64,000 bases of DNA from Roseibaca sp. Y0-43 (lineage in GTDB: Bacteria; Pseudomonadota; Alphaproteobacteria; Rhodobacterales; Rhodobacteraceae): assembly GCF_020667835.1 (NCBI RefSeq), contig NZ_JAFMPR010000007.1, positions 62,001 through 126,000 on the forward strand. The letters are read 5' to 3'. Both the position numbers and the translations under genes were made by a program. Positions 1 to 7,770 of this stretch are shown here, piece after piece. The notes beneath the pieces are model-generated. The model saw only the letters and a list, made by a program, of their open reading frames with translations, was not told the origin of the DNA and ran no database searches. Every line of letters begins with the position of its first letter. The stretch's first letter is position 1.

Positions 1-371
1 AGGATGGCGCGGGGGGAAATCGCCACCTCTTCATGCGTGTGATGGTCCAGCAAGTCACACAGCACCAGCGCCGTGCCCGGTAGCCACGGGACGCGGCGCA
101 GCGTGGCCAGATCGGGCTTCATGACGTAATCGCCATAGCCCTTTTCCCAACTGGTAGAGGCATAGCCCTCGACCGTCAGCATCTCCATGTCGGTGGCCAG
201 AAGGTAGTTGCAGCAATGCGTTTCTTCATAGCCCGACTCCAGGAAATGGGCGGCATGAAAGCGCTTGCCCATCAGGCGACCCTGCATGTCGGGCGCGGCC
301 ACCAGAACGGTATCAATCTCGCCCGCGCCAAAGGCGGTGCGCAAATCTGCCAATGTCATCAGTCCCGGCAT
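1..371 (-). CDS. Glutamine synthetase-family protein, N-terminal part (cut by window edge)
   Basis: The leftward frame from the ATG at 369-371 stays open to the window edge and gives about 123 residues. It begins MPGLMTLADLR and contains APDMQGRLMGKR, TDMEMLTVEGYAS and GYGDYVMKPD. These match the beta-grasp N-terminus of the GlnA-like superfamily in which glutamine or gamma-glutamyl amide synthetases (PuuA type) are found; the family ligates ammonia or an amine to glutamate using ATP. The catalytic domain lies outside the window, so the substrate cannot be judged. A second in-frame Met at 357-359 could also be the start. It follows the TRAP transporter and amidohydrolase genes on the same strand, so it may be the last gene of that unit and act on the imported compound. 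Confidence 0.8.
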   Translation of the reverse strand, partial: MPGLMTLADLRTAFGAGEIDTVLVAAPDMQGRLMGKRFHAAHFLESGYEETHCCNYLLATDMEMLTVEGYASTSWEKGYGDYVMKPDLATLRRVPWLPGTALVLCDLLDHHTHEEVAISPRAI

Positions 372-382
372 TGTCCCTGTTA

Positions 383-411
383 TCCTTCATCCTTGCCCGA
401 AATATCCTCGG
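383..411 (-). repeat. GGATATTT-N3-GCAAGGATGAA intergenic motif, copy 1
   Basis: Read on the minus strand this is a purine-rich element: GGATATTT, CGG, then GCAAGGATGAA. It lies between the GC hairpins behind the TRAP binding protein and the start of the glutamine synthetase-like gene. Its AAGGATGAAGGA end could act as a Shine-Dalgarno region or a leader. Two further copies occur at 38761 and 63873, each also beside GC-rich hairpins. Confidence 0.7.
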
Positions 412-413
412 GG

Positions 414-484
414 GGTCTGGGGGGCTTGATAGCCCCCCAGCTTTGGGTCCTGGGTCTGGGGGGCTTGATGCGCCCCCCAGCTTT
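414..484. repeat. Tandemly duplicated GC hairpin
   Basis: Two nearly identical units follow each other. The first hairpin, 417-440, has the arms CTGGGGGGCT and AGCCCCCCAG with a 4-base loop. The second, 456-480, has 9-bp arms CTGGGGGGC and GCCCCCCAG. A T-rich tract (CTTTTTCTTTT, 480-490) follows on the plus strand, but no plus-strand gene ends here. On the minus strand the hairpins lie just behind the TRAP binding-protein gene, so they may reduce read-through or protect its mRNA end. Confidence 0.6.
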
Positions 485-489
485 TTCTT

Positions 490-1527
490 TTATGAATAGC
501 GATAGGGCCGCCCGGCCTTGTCCATCGCGGCGTTATAGGCGCGGAACACCTCGACCACCTTGCGCTTGGTCTCGGATTCCGACGCGATCTCTTCCCAGAA
601 ATCGCGCGCCGCCGTCTCGACCGTGGCCCATTCCGCATCGGGGATAGAGGTCAGCTCCAGCTTTGTGCCCTCGGTGCGCAGCCGCGCTTCGCCCGCCCAA
701 TACCAGTGCTGGCGGTAGTAATGCGACTGCTCGAAACAGGTGGTCAGCAGGGTTTGCAGATGCGGCGGCAATTCGTTCCACCGCTCCATGTTCGAGAAGA
801 AATGCCCGATCCATGCACCAGAGATATTGTTGGTCAGGAAATGGCTGCAAATATCGGCCCAGCCCACCTCGTAGGCTTCGGTGATGCCACACCACGCGAC
901 GCCGTCGATCTCGCCGGTTTGCAGCGCGATTTCCACGTCTTCCCATGGCACGGTCACGGGCACGACGCCGAATTGGGACAGGAAGCGCCCGGCCGTCGGG
1001 AAGGTGAAGACCCGCTTGCCCTGCATATCCGCCAGCGACGTGATGGGCGAGGAGGTGATGAAATGGCACGGATCCCACGCACCCGCCGAGATATGCTTGA
1101 CGCCGACGGCGGCGTATTCCTCGGCCCAGATTTCATTCAGACCCCAGTTGTTGAACAGCGCGGGCACATCCAGCGAATAGCGGCTGCCGAAGGGGAAATA
1201 GCCGCCGAACACGGTCACTTCGGTCGGGCCGGCCATGCTGTCATCATCCGATTGCACCGCGTCGATCGTGCCGCGCTGCATGGCCTGGAACAGCTCGCCC
1301 GTGGGCACAAGCTGGTCGGCATAGAACAGGTCGATCTGCATCTCGTCGCCCGCGATGGCGTTGAACATATCGACCGCGGGTTTCACCACCTGCGCGCCCA
1401 GTGAGGCACCGGCATAGGTCTGCATCCGCCAGCGGATGGTCGATTGCGCGTGCACCGCCGGGGCGGCAAGCGCTGCCGCGCCGCCAAGGGCGCTGGTGGT
1501 CAGGAACTTCCGTCTGGTTGTCGTCAT
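490..1527 (-). CDS. dctP: TRAP transporter periplasmic substrate-binding protein (DctP family)
   Basis: This 345-residue protein has the usual length of DctP solute receptors. Residues 1-28 are a twin-arginine-like export signal: RRKF, a hydrophobic stretch, then an APAVHAQ cleavage region. The body carries family features such as MQGKRVFTFPTAGRF in the middle and GEIDGVAWCG, the region that holds the conserved ligand-orienting segment. It would capture an organic anion in the periplasm and deliver it to the membrane subunits encoded just upstream. The order is Q-M-P on one strand, with 61 bases between dctM and dctP. The substrate is not readable from sequence. The neighbouring amidohydrolase and glutamine synthetase-like genes suggest an amino-acid-like or N-acylated compound, while the divergent sugar kinase suggests a sugar acid. 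Confidence 0.92.
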   Translation of the reverse strand: MTTTRRKFLTTSALGGAAALAAPAVHAQSTIRWRMQTYAGASLGAQVVKPAVDMFNAIAGDEMQIDLFYADQLVPTGELFQAMQRGTIDAVQSDDDSMAGPTEVTVFGGYFPFGSRYSLDVPALFNNWGLNEIWAEEYAAVGVKHISAGAWDPCHFITSSPITSLADMQGKRVFTFPTAGRFLSQFGVVPVTVPWEDVEIALQTGEIDGVAWCGITEAYEVGWADICSHFLTNNISGAWIGHFFSNMERWNELPPHLQTLLTTCFEQSHYYRQHWYWAGEARLRTEGTKLELTSIPDAEWATVETAARDFWEEIASESETKRKVVEVFRAYNAAMDKAGRPYRYS

Positions 1528-1588
1528 GGTCTTTTCCTTCTCTGTTGGGGTTGAGGATCAGGGCGCGTTGACCGCGCCTTCTGGGGTT

Positions 1589-2914
1589 TCAGGGAAACAG
1601 GATGCCGGGCAGCCAGAGTGCTATCTGCGGAAAGATCATCACCAGCGCGAGGCCGAAGATCATCACCATCACGAAAGGCACGATCGAGCGGTAGATGTCG
1701 CCCAAACTCACGCTGTCCGGGGCCATCGCCCGCATCAGGAACAGGTTATAGCCGAAGGGCGGCGTCATATAGGCGATCTGGCATGTGATCGTATAGAGTA
1801 CGCCATACCAGATCAGGTCGAATTCCAGCATTCGCACGATGGGCACATACAAGGGGGCCACGATGACCAGCATGGCGGTATCGTCCAGAAACATGCCCAT
1901 CAGGATGAAGGAAACCTGCATCAGGATCAGGATTTCCCAGCGCCCAAGGCCCAGGTTTTCCATGAACAGTTCGCGCACGAAATCGACCGCGCGCAGCCCG
2001 TCGAACACCGCGCCAAAGGCTAGGGCAGCGAGGATGATCCACAGGAACATGCAGGAAATCGCCAGCGTCTTGCGGGTGCAGGTTTCCAGGACTTCCCATG
2101 TCATGCGCCCCTTGGCGATGCTGACGACCAGCGCCGCCAGTGCCCCCACGACAGAGCTTTCGACCAGCCGCGTGTAGCCCAGCACGAAGGGCACCATCAT
2201 CACCGCGAAAATCGCAAGCGGCATCAGGCCCGCCAGCAGCAGGCGGTATTTCTCGGCGCGCGAGACCTGCGCCAACTCGTCGGGGTCGACGGCCGGGCCA
2301 AGGCTGGGGGTGATCCGGCAGCGCAGCCAGATATAGAGGATGAACAGCCCCGCCAGCAGGAACCCCGGCACCAGACCGGCGGCCCATAGATGGCTGACCG
2401 GCTGACGCGCGATCATCGCGTATAGCACCAGCACGACAGAGGGCGGCACCAGAATGCCAAGGCTCGACCCGGCCTGAATGACGCCTGTCACCATCAGCTT
2501 GTCATAGCGCCGCTTCAGCAGTTCCGGCAGAGCGATGGTTGCGCCGATTGCCATGCCTGCCACGCTTAGCCCGTTCATGGCGGAAATCAGCACCATCAAC
2601 AGGATCGTGCCAATCGCCAGACCGCCCGGCACCGGGCCGAACCAGACATGGAACATGCGATACAGATCATCCGCCAGCCGGCTTTCCGACAGCACATAGC
2701 CCATGAAAATGAACATCGGCAGCGTCATCAGCGGGAACCAGTTCATCAGCTTGATGGTCTGCGCGAAGGCCAGGTCATAGCCGCCCCGGTCGCCCCAAAG
2801 CCAGATGGCCGAGACGGCCGCGACAAAGCCGATCACGCCGAACATGCGCTGCCCGGTCAGCATGACGACCAGCATGGACCCGAACATCAGGGCTGCGATC
2901 ATCTCATAGGGCAT
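1589..2914 (-). CDS. dctM: TRAP transporter large permease (DctM family)
   Basis: This 441-residue, very hydrophobic protein has about twelve predicted membrane segments, the size and character of DctM subunits. Recognisable stretches include NWFPLMTLPMFIFMGYVLS near residue 58 and SSLGILVPPSVVLVLYAM, which correspond to conserved DctM loops. DctM forms the ion-coupled transport channel in the inner membrane. It partners the small subunit encoded immediately upstream: the dctQ stop and dctM start share one base at 2914, so translation is probably coupled. Confidence 0.95.
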   Translation of the reverse strand: MPYEMIAALMFGSMLVVMLTGQRMFGVIGFVAAVSAIWLWGDRGGYDLAFAQTIKLMNWFPLMTLPMFIFMGYVLSESRLADDLYRMFHVWFGPVPGGLAIGTILLMVLISAMNGLSVAGMAIGATIALPELLKRRYDKLMVTGVIQAGSSLGILVPPSVVLVLYAMIARQPVSHLWAAGLVPGFLLAGLFILYIWLRCRITPSLGPAVDPDELAQVSRAEKYRLLLAGLMPLAIFAVMMVPFVLGYTRLVESSVVGALAALVVSIAKGRMTWEVLETCTRKTLAISCMFLWIILAALAFGAVFDGLRAVDFVRELFMENLGLGRWEILILMQVSFILMGMFLDDTAMLVIVAPLYVPIVRMLEFDLIWYGVLYTITCQIAYMTPPFGYNLFLMRAMAPDSVSLGDIYRSIVPFVMVMIFGLALVMIFPQIALWLPGILFP

Positions 2915-3435
2915 CAGACCGCGCGCTCCTTGATGGTAATGCCGCGCAGCTTTGCAATGTCACGGATCAGAAACGCCGTGCATTGCAGGATCATCAGCAC
3001 GATTCCGATACACATGACGATCTTGATCGGCGCCATGTAGGGCCGCCACAACCCGCGACGGCGCTCGGCATATTCCAGCGCGAATTGCGTGGATTCGATG
3101 CCACCCCAGAGCAGCACGCCAAGGTAGATCAGCAGGGTGAAGATGGTGATCGCATCGACCGCCGCCTTGGTCTTGTCCGACCAGCGCGAATAGAGCAGGT
3201 CCATCCGCACGGCGGACCCCATTTGCAACGAATAGGCCCCGCCTAGGATGAAATAGCCCAGAAGCAGGAATTGCGCCATCTCGTCGGTCCAGATCTGCGG
3301 GGTAAAGCCCGCCCGCGCGATTGCGCCCCAAGCCAGCACGCCCATCAGGGCGAACAGGCTCCACATGGCCAGCCGCCCGACGCGGTAATTCAGCGCCTCG
3401 ACCATATGGACGAAAGAGATCAGGACGCGCGGCAT
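2914..3435 (-). CDS. dctQ: TRAP transporter small permease (DctQ family)
   Basis: This 173-residue protein has four predicted membrane helices. The segments WSLFALMGVLAWGAIARAG and QIWTDEMAQFLLLGYFILGG are typical of DctQ, which supports the large subunit in the inner membrane. Its start lies inside the end of the amidohydrolase gene (16-base overlap), and its stop touches the start of dctM. The four genes from 4238 to 490 therefore look like one transcript. Confidence 0.92.
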   Translation of the reverse strand: MPRVLISFVHMVEALNYRVGRLAMWSLFALMGVLAWGAIARAGFTPQIWTDEMAQFLLLGYFILGGAYSLQMGSAVRMDLLYSRWSDKTKAAVDAITIFTLLIYLGVLLWGGIESTQFALEYAERRRGLWRPYMAPIKIVMCIGIVLMILQCTAFLIRDIAKLRGITIKERAV

Positions 3436-4238
3436 GACAGCTCCGTTTGCGTCGCCATGGCGCGGGCCAGAACCGGGCCAAGCTTCGCGGCCATCGCCGC
3501 TTGCGCCTCTGGCGTGGCGATCAGGTCGTTGCGGATTTCCAGCATCGCGTTCTCCAGCCCGTAGGGGGTGGCGTGCAGGCGCAGCGTGTGGGTGACGTGA
3601 TCGGCGGCGGAATAAGGCTCGTTCAGGCGGGTGGTCAGGCCAAGCGCCGCCGCTTCCTGCACGATCCGCCGGGCCAAGCCCTGCGCCTCATCATGGATCA
3701 CGCCGAATTCCACCGCGCGCGGCACGCCATGCCAGACCGGGGTAAAGGAATGCACCGTCAGCAGGACCGGCCGTTGCCCCAGCGCCAGCGCCCGCGCGAT
3801 TCGCGCCTGCACCAGCGCGTGAAACGGCAGGTAAAGCTGCATGACCCGGTTAAGCTTGTCCTGCGGTGTCACCCGCGCATTCATCGGAATGCTGTGCACC
3901 TCGGATTGCGCAGGCACGGCATCGGGGCGGTCGGGGCTGCGGTTCAGATCATAGATCAGCCGCGACAGGGGCGCGTGGACCAGCTCTGCCCCGCCACAGG
4001 CGCGGGCAAGCCCTGCCGCCAACGCCTTGGCAAGGCCAAGCGCGCCCAGATCGCTGGCGGCATGAGAGGCCAGAACCTCTGGGCTGGCCATGGTCCAGTC
4101 GCCGGCAAGCGCGGCAGAGGCATGTTCGCAAATCAGGATCACGGCGGGGGCTGCGCCCGCGTCGGTCACGGCTGTGCCGGTGGCGTCCCAGCACAGCACC
4201 GTCCCTTGTCCTTTCGGCTGTTCGTCCGTCGTCGTCAT
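3420..4238 (-). CDS. N-formylglutamate amidohydrolase family protein
   Basis: From the ATG at 4236-4238 the product has 272 residues (MTTTDEQPKG...). The open frame extends upstream to 4277, but the chosen start leaves a proper leader facing the divergent regulator. Family marks are ILICEHASAALAG near the N-terminus, TVHSFTPVWHG in the middle and MLEIRNDLI near the end. They correspond to the metal- and substrate-binding motifs of the N-formylglutamate amidohydrolase (HutG/HpaI-like) family, which releases formate or another acyl group from N-acyl glutamate-like compounds. No histidine-degradation genes are nearby, so the true substrate is open. Being first in the TRAP unit suggests it acts on the imported compound. 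Confidence 0.85.
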   Translation of the reverse strand: MTTTDEQPKGQGTVLCWDATGTAVTDAGAAPAVILICEHASAALAGDWTMASPEVLASHAASDLGALGLAKALAAGLARACGGAELVHAPLSRLIYDLNRSPDRPDAVPAQSEVHSIPMNARVTPQDKLNRVMQLYLPFHALVQARIARALALGQRPVLLTVHSFTPVWHGVPRAVEFGVIHDEAQGLARRIVQEAAALGLTTRLNEPYSAADHVTHTLRLHATPYGLENAMLEIRNDLIATPEAQAAMAAKLGPVLARAMATQTELSCRAS

Positions 4239-4328
4239 CCCACCAACCCCGCGACTACAGACATCAGGCTGCACCACGATTCAAATTTGTGTCAATACTG
4301 TTTCTCATTTTTGTTTTCTGTTACGTTT

Positions 4329-4344
4329 GTTTCAGAATTGAAAC
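4329..4344. promoter_or_regulatory. Candidate RpiR operator: perfect 6-bp inverted repeat
   Basis: GTTTCA-GAAT-TGAAAC is a perfect inverted repeat with a four-base spacer. It lies 14 bases before the start of the RpiR-type gene, in the 119-base spacer shared with the divergent amidohydrolase/TRAP unit. An inverted repeat with TGAAA-type half-sites is plausible for an RpiR-family dimer. Binding is inferred from position and symmetry only. Confidence 0.5.
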
Positions 4345-4357
4345 GCGGAGCCAGACC

Positions 4358-5242
4358 ATGCGTCCACCCACCTCTGTCCAGCCGCCGCAAATGGAAGAAC
4401 AGTTGCGCGCCGCGATGTCGGGGATGACCCGCGCGGAACGCCAGCTTGCCAGCTATATGCTTGGAAACTTTCCGCTTTCCGTGCTGGGCACGGTGTCGGA
4501 AATCGCCCAGGCCGCAGGTGTATCGGGGCCGACCGTGGTGCGGCTGGTGCGCAAGCTGGGCTTTTCCGGCTACCCCGACTTTCGCGCCCAACTGCACGAA
4601 GAAATGGGCGAACGGCTGGCCTCGCCCATCGCCAAGCATGAAAAATGGGCAGCGGTGGGCGAAGCGGACCACCCGCTCAACCGCTTCGGCAGCAGCGTGA
4701 TCGACAATCTCAGCCAGACACTGGCGCAGCAGGATTTGCGGGTCTTCGACAAGGTGGCCGACATCCTCGCCGACAAGGCGCGCCCGATTCACCTGATGGG
4801 TGGGCGGCTGACCCGGTCGGTCGCGGAATATTTCGCGACCGCCCTGCATGTCATGCGCTCGGACGTGACGCTTCTGTCCAGCCTGCCCAACACCTGGCCA
4901 CCCGCGCTTCTGGACATGTCGGACCGCGATGTTCTGGTCGTTTTCGACATTCGCCGCTACGAGCCGTCGATCCAGCAATTCATCGAACTGGCCCATGCCC
5001 AAGGGGTCGAGATCATCCTTGTGACCGACCGCTGGGTGTCGCCCAGTGCGGCCAAGGCGCGGCATATCCTGACCAGCCATGTCGAGGTGCCCTCGGCCTG
5101 GGACACGATCGTGCCCATGGTCGGGCTGGTCGAGGCGCTGCTATCCGCGATCCAGGATCGCAACTGGGACGCGACCCGCGACAGGCTGAACCGGATGGAG
5201 GGGTTTTATGAAAACATGCTGCTTTTCAAGCGTCCGCGCTAA
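4358..5242 (+). CDS. MurR/RpiR family transcriptional regulator
   Basis: The ATG at 4358 gives 294 residues; the open frame upstream of it overlaps the divergent gene and is not used. Residues about 10-85 form the RpiR helix-turn-helix domain, with GMTRAERQLASYML, AQAAGVSGPTVVRLVRKLG and YPDFRAQL typical of the family. Residues about 125-260 are a SIS sugar-phosphate-binding domain (HLMGGRLTRSVAEYF, DMSDRDVLVVFDIRRY). Such regulators sense a phosphosugar or related acid. It is divergent from the TRAP/amidohydrolase unit and 21 bases ahead of a PfkB kinase gene, so it probably controls both. A palindrome lies just before its own start. Confidence 0.9.
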   Translation: MRPPTSVQPPQMEEQLRAAMSGMTRAERQLASYMLGNFPLSVLGTVSEIAQAAGVSGPTVVRLVRKLGFSGYPDFRAQLHEEMGERLASPIAKHEKWAAVGEADHPLNRFGSSVIDNLSQTLAQQDLRVFDKVADILADKARPIHLMGGRLTRSVAEYFATALHVMRSDVTLLSSLPNTWPPALLDMSDRDVLVVFDIRRYEPSIQQFIELAHAQGVEIILVTDRWVSPSAAKARHILTSHVEVPSAWDTIVPMVGLVEALLSAIQDRNWDATRDRLNRMEGFYENMLLFKRPR

Positions 5243-5263
5243 TCCGGGGCAGGGGGCGCGGCC

Positions 5264-6199
5264 ATGACCCGCCCGCGCATCCTGTGTCTTGGCGAGGCGA
5301 TGGTCGAACTGGCCCCGGTGGGCGATGGGCTTTATCGGCGCGGCTTCGCGGGCGACACGTTCAACACGGCGTGGCATATGGCGCAAATCCTCGGGCCGCG
5401 CGCTGATGTGGGCTTTGTCACCCGCGTGGGCCAAGACAGCCTGTCACTGGCCTTTATCGAGGAATGCCGTGCGGGCGGTCTGGATGTGGGCGCGATTTCG
5501 CAAAGCGCCGAGCGCGGCATGGGCCTTTATATGATCGCGCTCGACGGGGTAGAGCGCAGCTTTCACTATTGGCGCGGCCAATCCGCCGCCCGCTGCTTGG
5601 CCGATGAGCCGGCACGGCTGGCGCGCGATCTGGCGGGGGCGGGGCTTGTGCACCTGACGGGAATCAGCGTGGCCATCCTGACGCCCGACGCCCGTGACAC
5701 CCTGCGCAAGGCGCTGTGCGCAGCCAAGGCACGGGGTGCGCTTCTGTCCTTTGACCCGAACCTGCGCCCCGCGCTGTGGCAAAGCCTGGACGACATGCGC
5801 GCCGTGCTGCCCGATTTTCTGGCGCTGGCGGACATCCTGCTGCCGGGCTTCGATGACGAAGCGCATGCATGGGGCGATGCCGATCCGCAGGCCAGCCTTG
5901 CGCGGCTGGGCCAGTTCGGCGCGTCAGAGATCGTGGTCAAGAACGCGGGCGGCGCTGTCCATATGGCGCATAAGGGGCAGGGGCGCGTGGTCCAGCTGCC
6001 CCCTGTCAGCGGCATACGCGACACGACCGGCGCGGGCGACGCATTCAACGCCGGTTATCTTGCGGCCCGCGCGCTTGGCCATGGCCCGGAGCGGGCGATA
6101 GACTGGGGCCACCGCATGGCGGGTCATGTGTTGCGCAGCGCGGGCGCGCGGGTTCAGCCGGACGCGCTGGGCGCGGACCGCGCGGGCTGGCCGGACTAG
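5264..6199 (+). CDS. PfkB-family carbohydrate kinase (KdgK-like sugar kinase)
   Basis: This 311-residue protein is a ribokinase/PfkB-superfamily enzyme. The N-terminus (RILCLGEAMVEL) and an AGDTFNTAWHMAQILG segment resemble 2-keto-3-deoxygluconate kinases. The C-terminal signature DTTGAGDAFNAGYLA starts at residue 253, with catalytic base Asp259. It would phosphorylate a sugar or keto-sugar acid with ATP in the cytoplasm. A GGGGCAGGGGG run precedes the start. The gene lies 21 bases behind the RpiR regulator and is probably cotranscribed with it. The exact sugar is not certain from sequence. Confidence 0.87.
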   Translation: MTRPRILCLGEAMVELAPVGDGLYRRGFAGDTFNTAWHMAQILGPRADVGFVTRVGQDSLSLAFIEECRAGGLDVGAISQSAERGMGLYMIALDGVERSFHYWRGQSAARCLADEPARLARDLAGAGLVHLTGISVAILTPDARDTLRKALCAAKARGALLSFDPNLRPALWQSLDDMRAVLPDFLALADILLPGFDDEAHAWGDADPQASLARLGQFGASEIVVKNAGGAVHMAHKGQGRVVQLPPVSGIRDTTGAGDAFNAGYLAARALGHGPERAIDWGHRMAGHVLRSAGARVQPDALGADRAGWPD

Positions 6200-6362
6200 C
6201 GCGCCCTCATCACAGCTCGGCGAGAGGGTCTCGCACAGGGGCAAAAATCGTGCTATTTACGCACCAAACCGTGGGAAGTATGGGCCGCACGAAGTCGTGA
6301 CTTGATTGCACGATGCGGCTTGGGCCATCCCGCAACTCAGGACTGTAAGAAAGGATTTACGC

Positions 6363-6959
6363 ATGTCGGGGAAAGTGTCGCGCCGCGCGCTTCTGGGCAC
6401 CGGGATCGTCGCATTGAGTGGTTTGGCCGCACCCGCCGTGTTGCGCGCGCAAGCCTTGCCCGATTACGAGGGCGAACAGAATATCCGCACCGCACCGCGC
6501 AACGTGATGGGCTTCCGCAACCACCATTGGAAGGATCACTTCCAGTCGCTGCGCAATGGCGCCATCCTGTGCGATACATATTCGCGCGCGCTGCATTACT
6601 GGTCGGCGGATCAAAGCACCTACCTGGTGCATCCGTGCTCTGTGCCGATGTCGGAAGAATTCACCCGCCGGGGCTATACCGAGATCACGCTCAAGCGGTT
6701 CGAACCGACCTGGGTTCCCACGCCGTCCATGCGCGAGCGCGACCCGTCGCTGCCCGTGCGCGTGGAGGGGGGTGATCCGCGCAACCCGCTGGGCTCGCGC
6801 GCGCTGAACCTTGGCTGGCAGTATTACCGTATCCATGGCATCGACAACCCGGCCAAGATCGGGCGGCGCGCGTCGAACGGCTGTTTCGGCCTGTTGAACG
6901 CCCATGCGGAAAACCTGTATGAGCTGGTCAATATCGGCACGCAGGTGCGCGTGATCTGA
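6363..6959 (+). CDS. L,D-transpeptidase (YkuD/ErfK family) with Tat-type signal
   Basis: The ATG at 6363 gives 198 residues, with GAAAGGA upstream as a ribosome site. Residues 1-30 look like a Tat signal (SRRALLGTG, hydrophobic core, VLRAQ). The YkuD domain ends in YRIHGIDNPAKIGRRAS and NGCFGLLN. These provide the catalytic His and Cys174 of the SxGC(F/I)R-like motif, here S-N-G-C-F-G. Such enzymes form 3-3 peptide cross-links or attach proteins to peptidoglycan in the periplasm. It is short, a single catalytic domain, and sits alone between the kinase gene and recO. Confidence 0.9.
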   Translation: MSGKVSRRALLGTGIVALSGLAAPAVLRAQALPDYEGEQNIRTAPRNVMGFRNHHWKDHFQSLRNGAILCDTYSRALHYWSADQSTYLVHPCSVPMSEEFTRRGYTEITLKRFEPTWVPTPSMRERDPSLPVRVEGGDPRNPLGSRALNLGWQYYRIHGIDNPAKIGRRASNGCFGLLNAHAENLYELVNIGTQVRVI

Positions 6960-6984
6960 CCCGCCGGGCACACCCGATTCCGCG

Positions 6985-7013
6985 AAACCCCGGCTGCACG
7001 GCCGGGGTTTTTC
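6985..7013 (+). terminator. Rho-independent terminator after the L,D-transpeptidase gene
   Basis: AACCCCGG and CCGGGGTT form an 8-bp stem, followed by TTTTTC on the plus strand. It lies between two convergent genes (transpeptidase and recO). In the other direction only TTTC follows, so it should work best for the rightward gene. Confidence 0.85.
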
Positions 7014-7019
7014 GTTGCG

Positions 7020-7730
7020 CTATCCGATGGCGCGTAGCAGCCGTGCGCGGGCTTCTGGTAAGGGTTTGTCTTGGGCGCGCGCCAGCCAGTCTGTCAGGAA
7101 ATGCCCGCTGAGCGCCAGCGCCGCGCGCAAGCCCTCGGCATCGAGCGTGCCGCCGGGGCGCAACCCCTCGGGCAGGGGCAGAAGGCGCGCGGCATAATCG
7201 CCCGCGCCCTCGGGTGTGACCGCGCGGCCGCTGCGCGGGCTGACATAGGCCAGCCCGTGGGTTGCGCCGGTCACGGCGCATTGCGACAGGTCCAGCCCGT
7301 AGCCGGTTTCTTCCAGCAGGGTCAGCTCCCACAGCGCGTAGTCATGCAGCCAGCCGGGTTCGCCCAAACGGTCCAGCAGGGCCAGCGTGTGGCGGTAGAA
7401 TTCGGGATAGGGCTGGCGTTCGGGCAGCGCGTAGCGCGCCAGCGCGCAAACCGCCCCCAAGCCCAGAAGCGCCAAGCGGTCGGACAAAAGTGCGCCCGCG
7501 CGTCCGCGCAGGGGCTCCACCGTGAAGCTGCCCAACTGGCTGTCCAGTCGTGCCCGCCATGTCGCATCCAGCTGCGCGCCGGGTTGCAGCAGTGGCGCCA
7601 TCTTGCGCGAGGCACCTCCGCGTAGCGCGCCCGCATAGCGCCCATGCAGCCCGCTGAACACCTCTATCAACGCGGTGCCTTCGCCCAAGGGGCGGGTTGC
7701 CAGAAGGATGCAGTCGTCACGCCATTCCAT
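7020..7730 (-). CDS. recO: DNA repair protein RecO
   Basis: This 236-residue protein begins MEWRDDCILLATRPLGEG, followed by ALIEVFSGLHGRYAGALRGG, which matches the OB-fold N-terminus of RecO. The alpha-helical C-terminal part (LDRLGEPGWLHDYALWELTLLEETGYGLDL and SQC) is also typical. The zinc-binding cysteines of longer homologues are mostly absent. RecO works with RecR to load RecA on gapped DNA. It lies 40 bases downstream of glucokinase on the same strand and may be read through from the sugar locus. Confidence 0.92.
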   Translation of the reverse strand: MEWRDDCILLATRPLGEGTALIEVFSGLHGRYAGALRGGASRKMAPLLQPGAQLDATWRARLDSQLGSFTVEPLRGRAGALLSDRLALLGLGAVCALARYALPERQPYPEFYRHTLALLDRLGEPGWLHDYALWELTLLEETGYGLDLSQCAVTGATHGLAYVSPRSGRAVTPEGAGDYAARLLPLPEGLRPGGTLDAEGLRAALALSGHFLTDWLARAQDKPLPEARARLLRAIG

Positions 7731-7770
7731 GCGTCAAGCACTGGCGCAAAGCCGGGCGTCGGGCAAGGGG

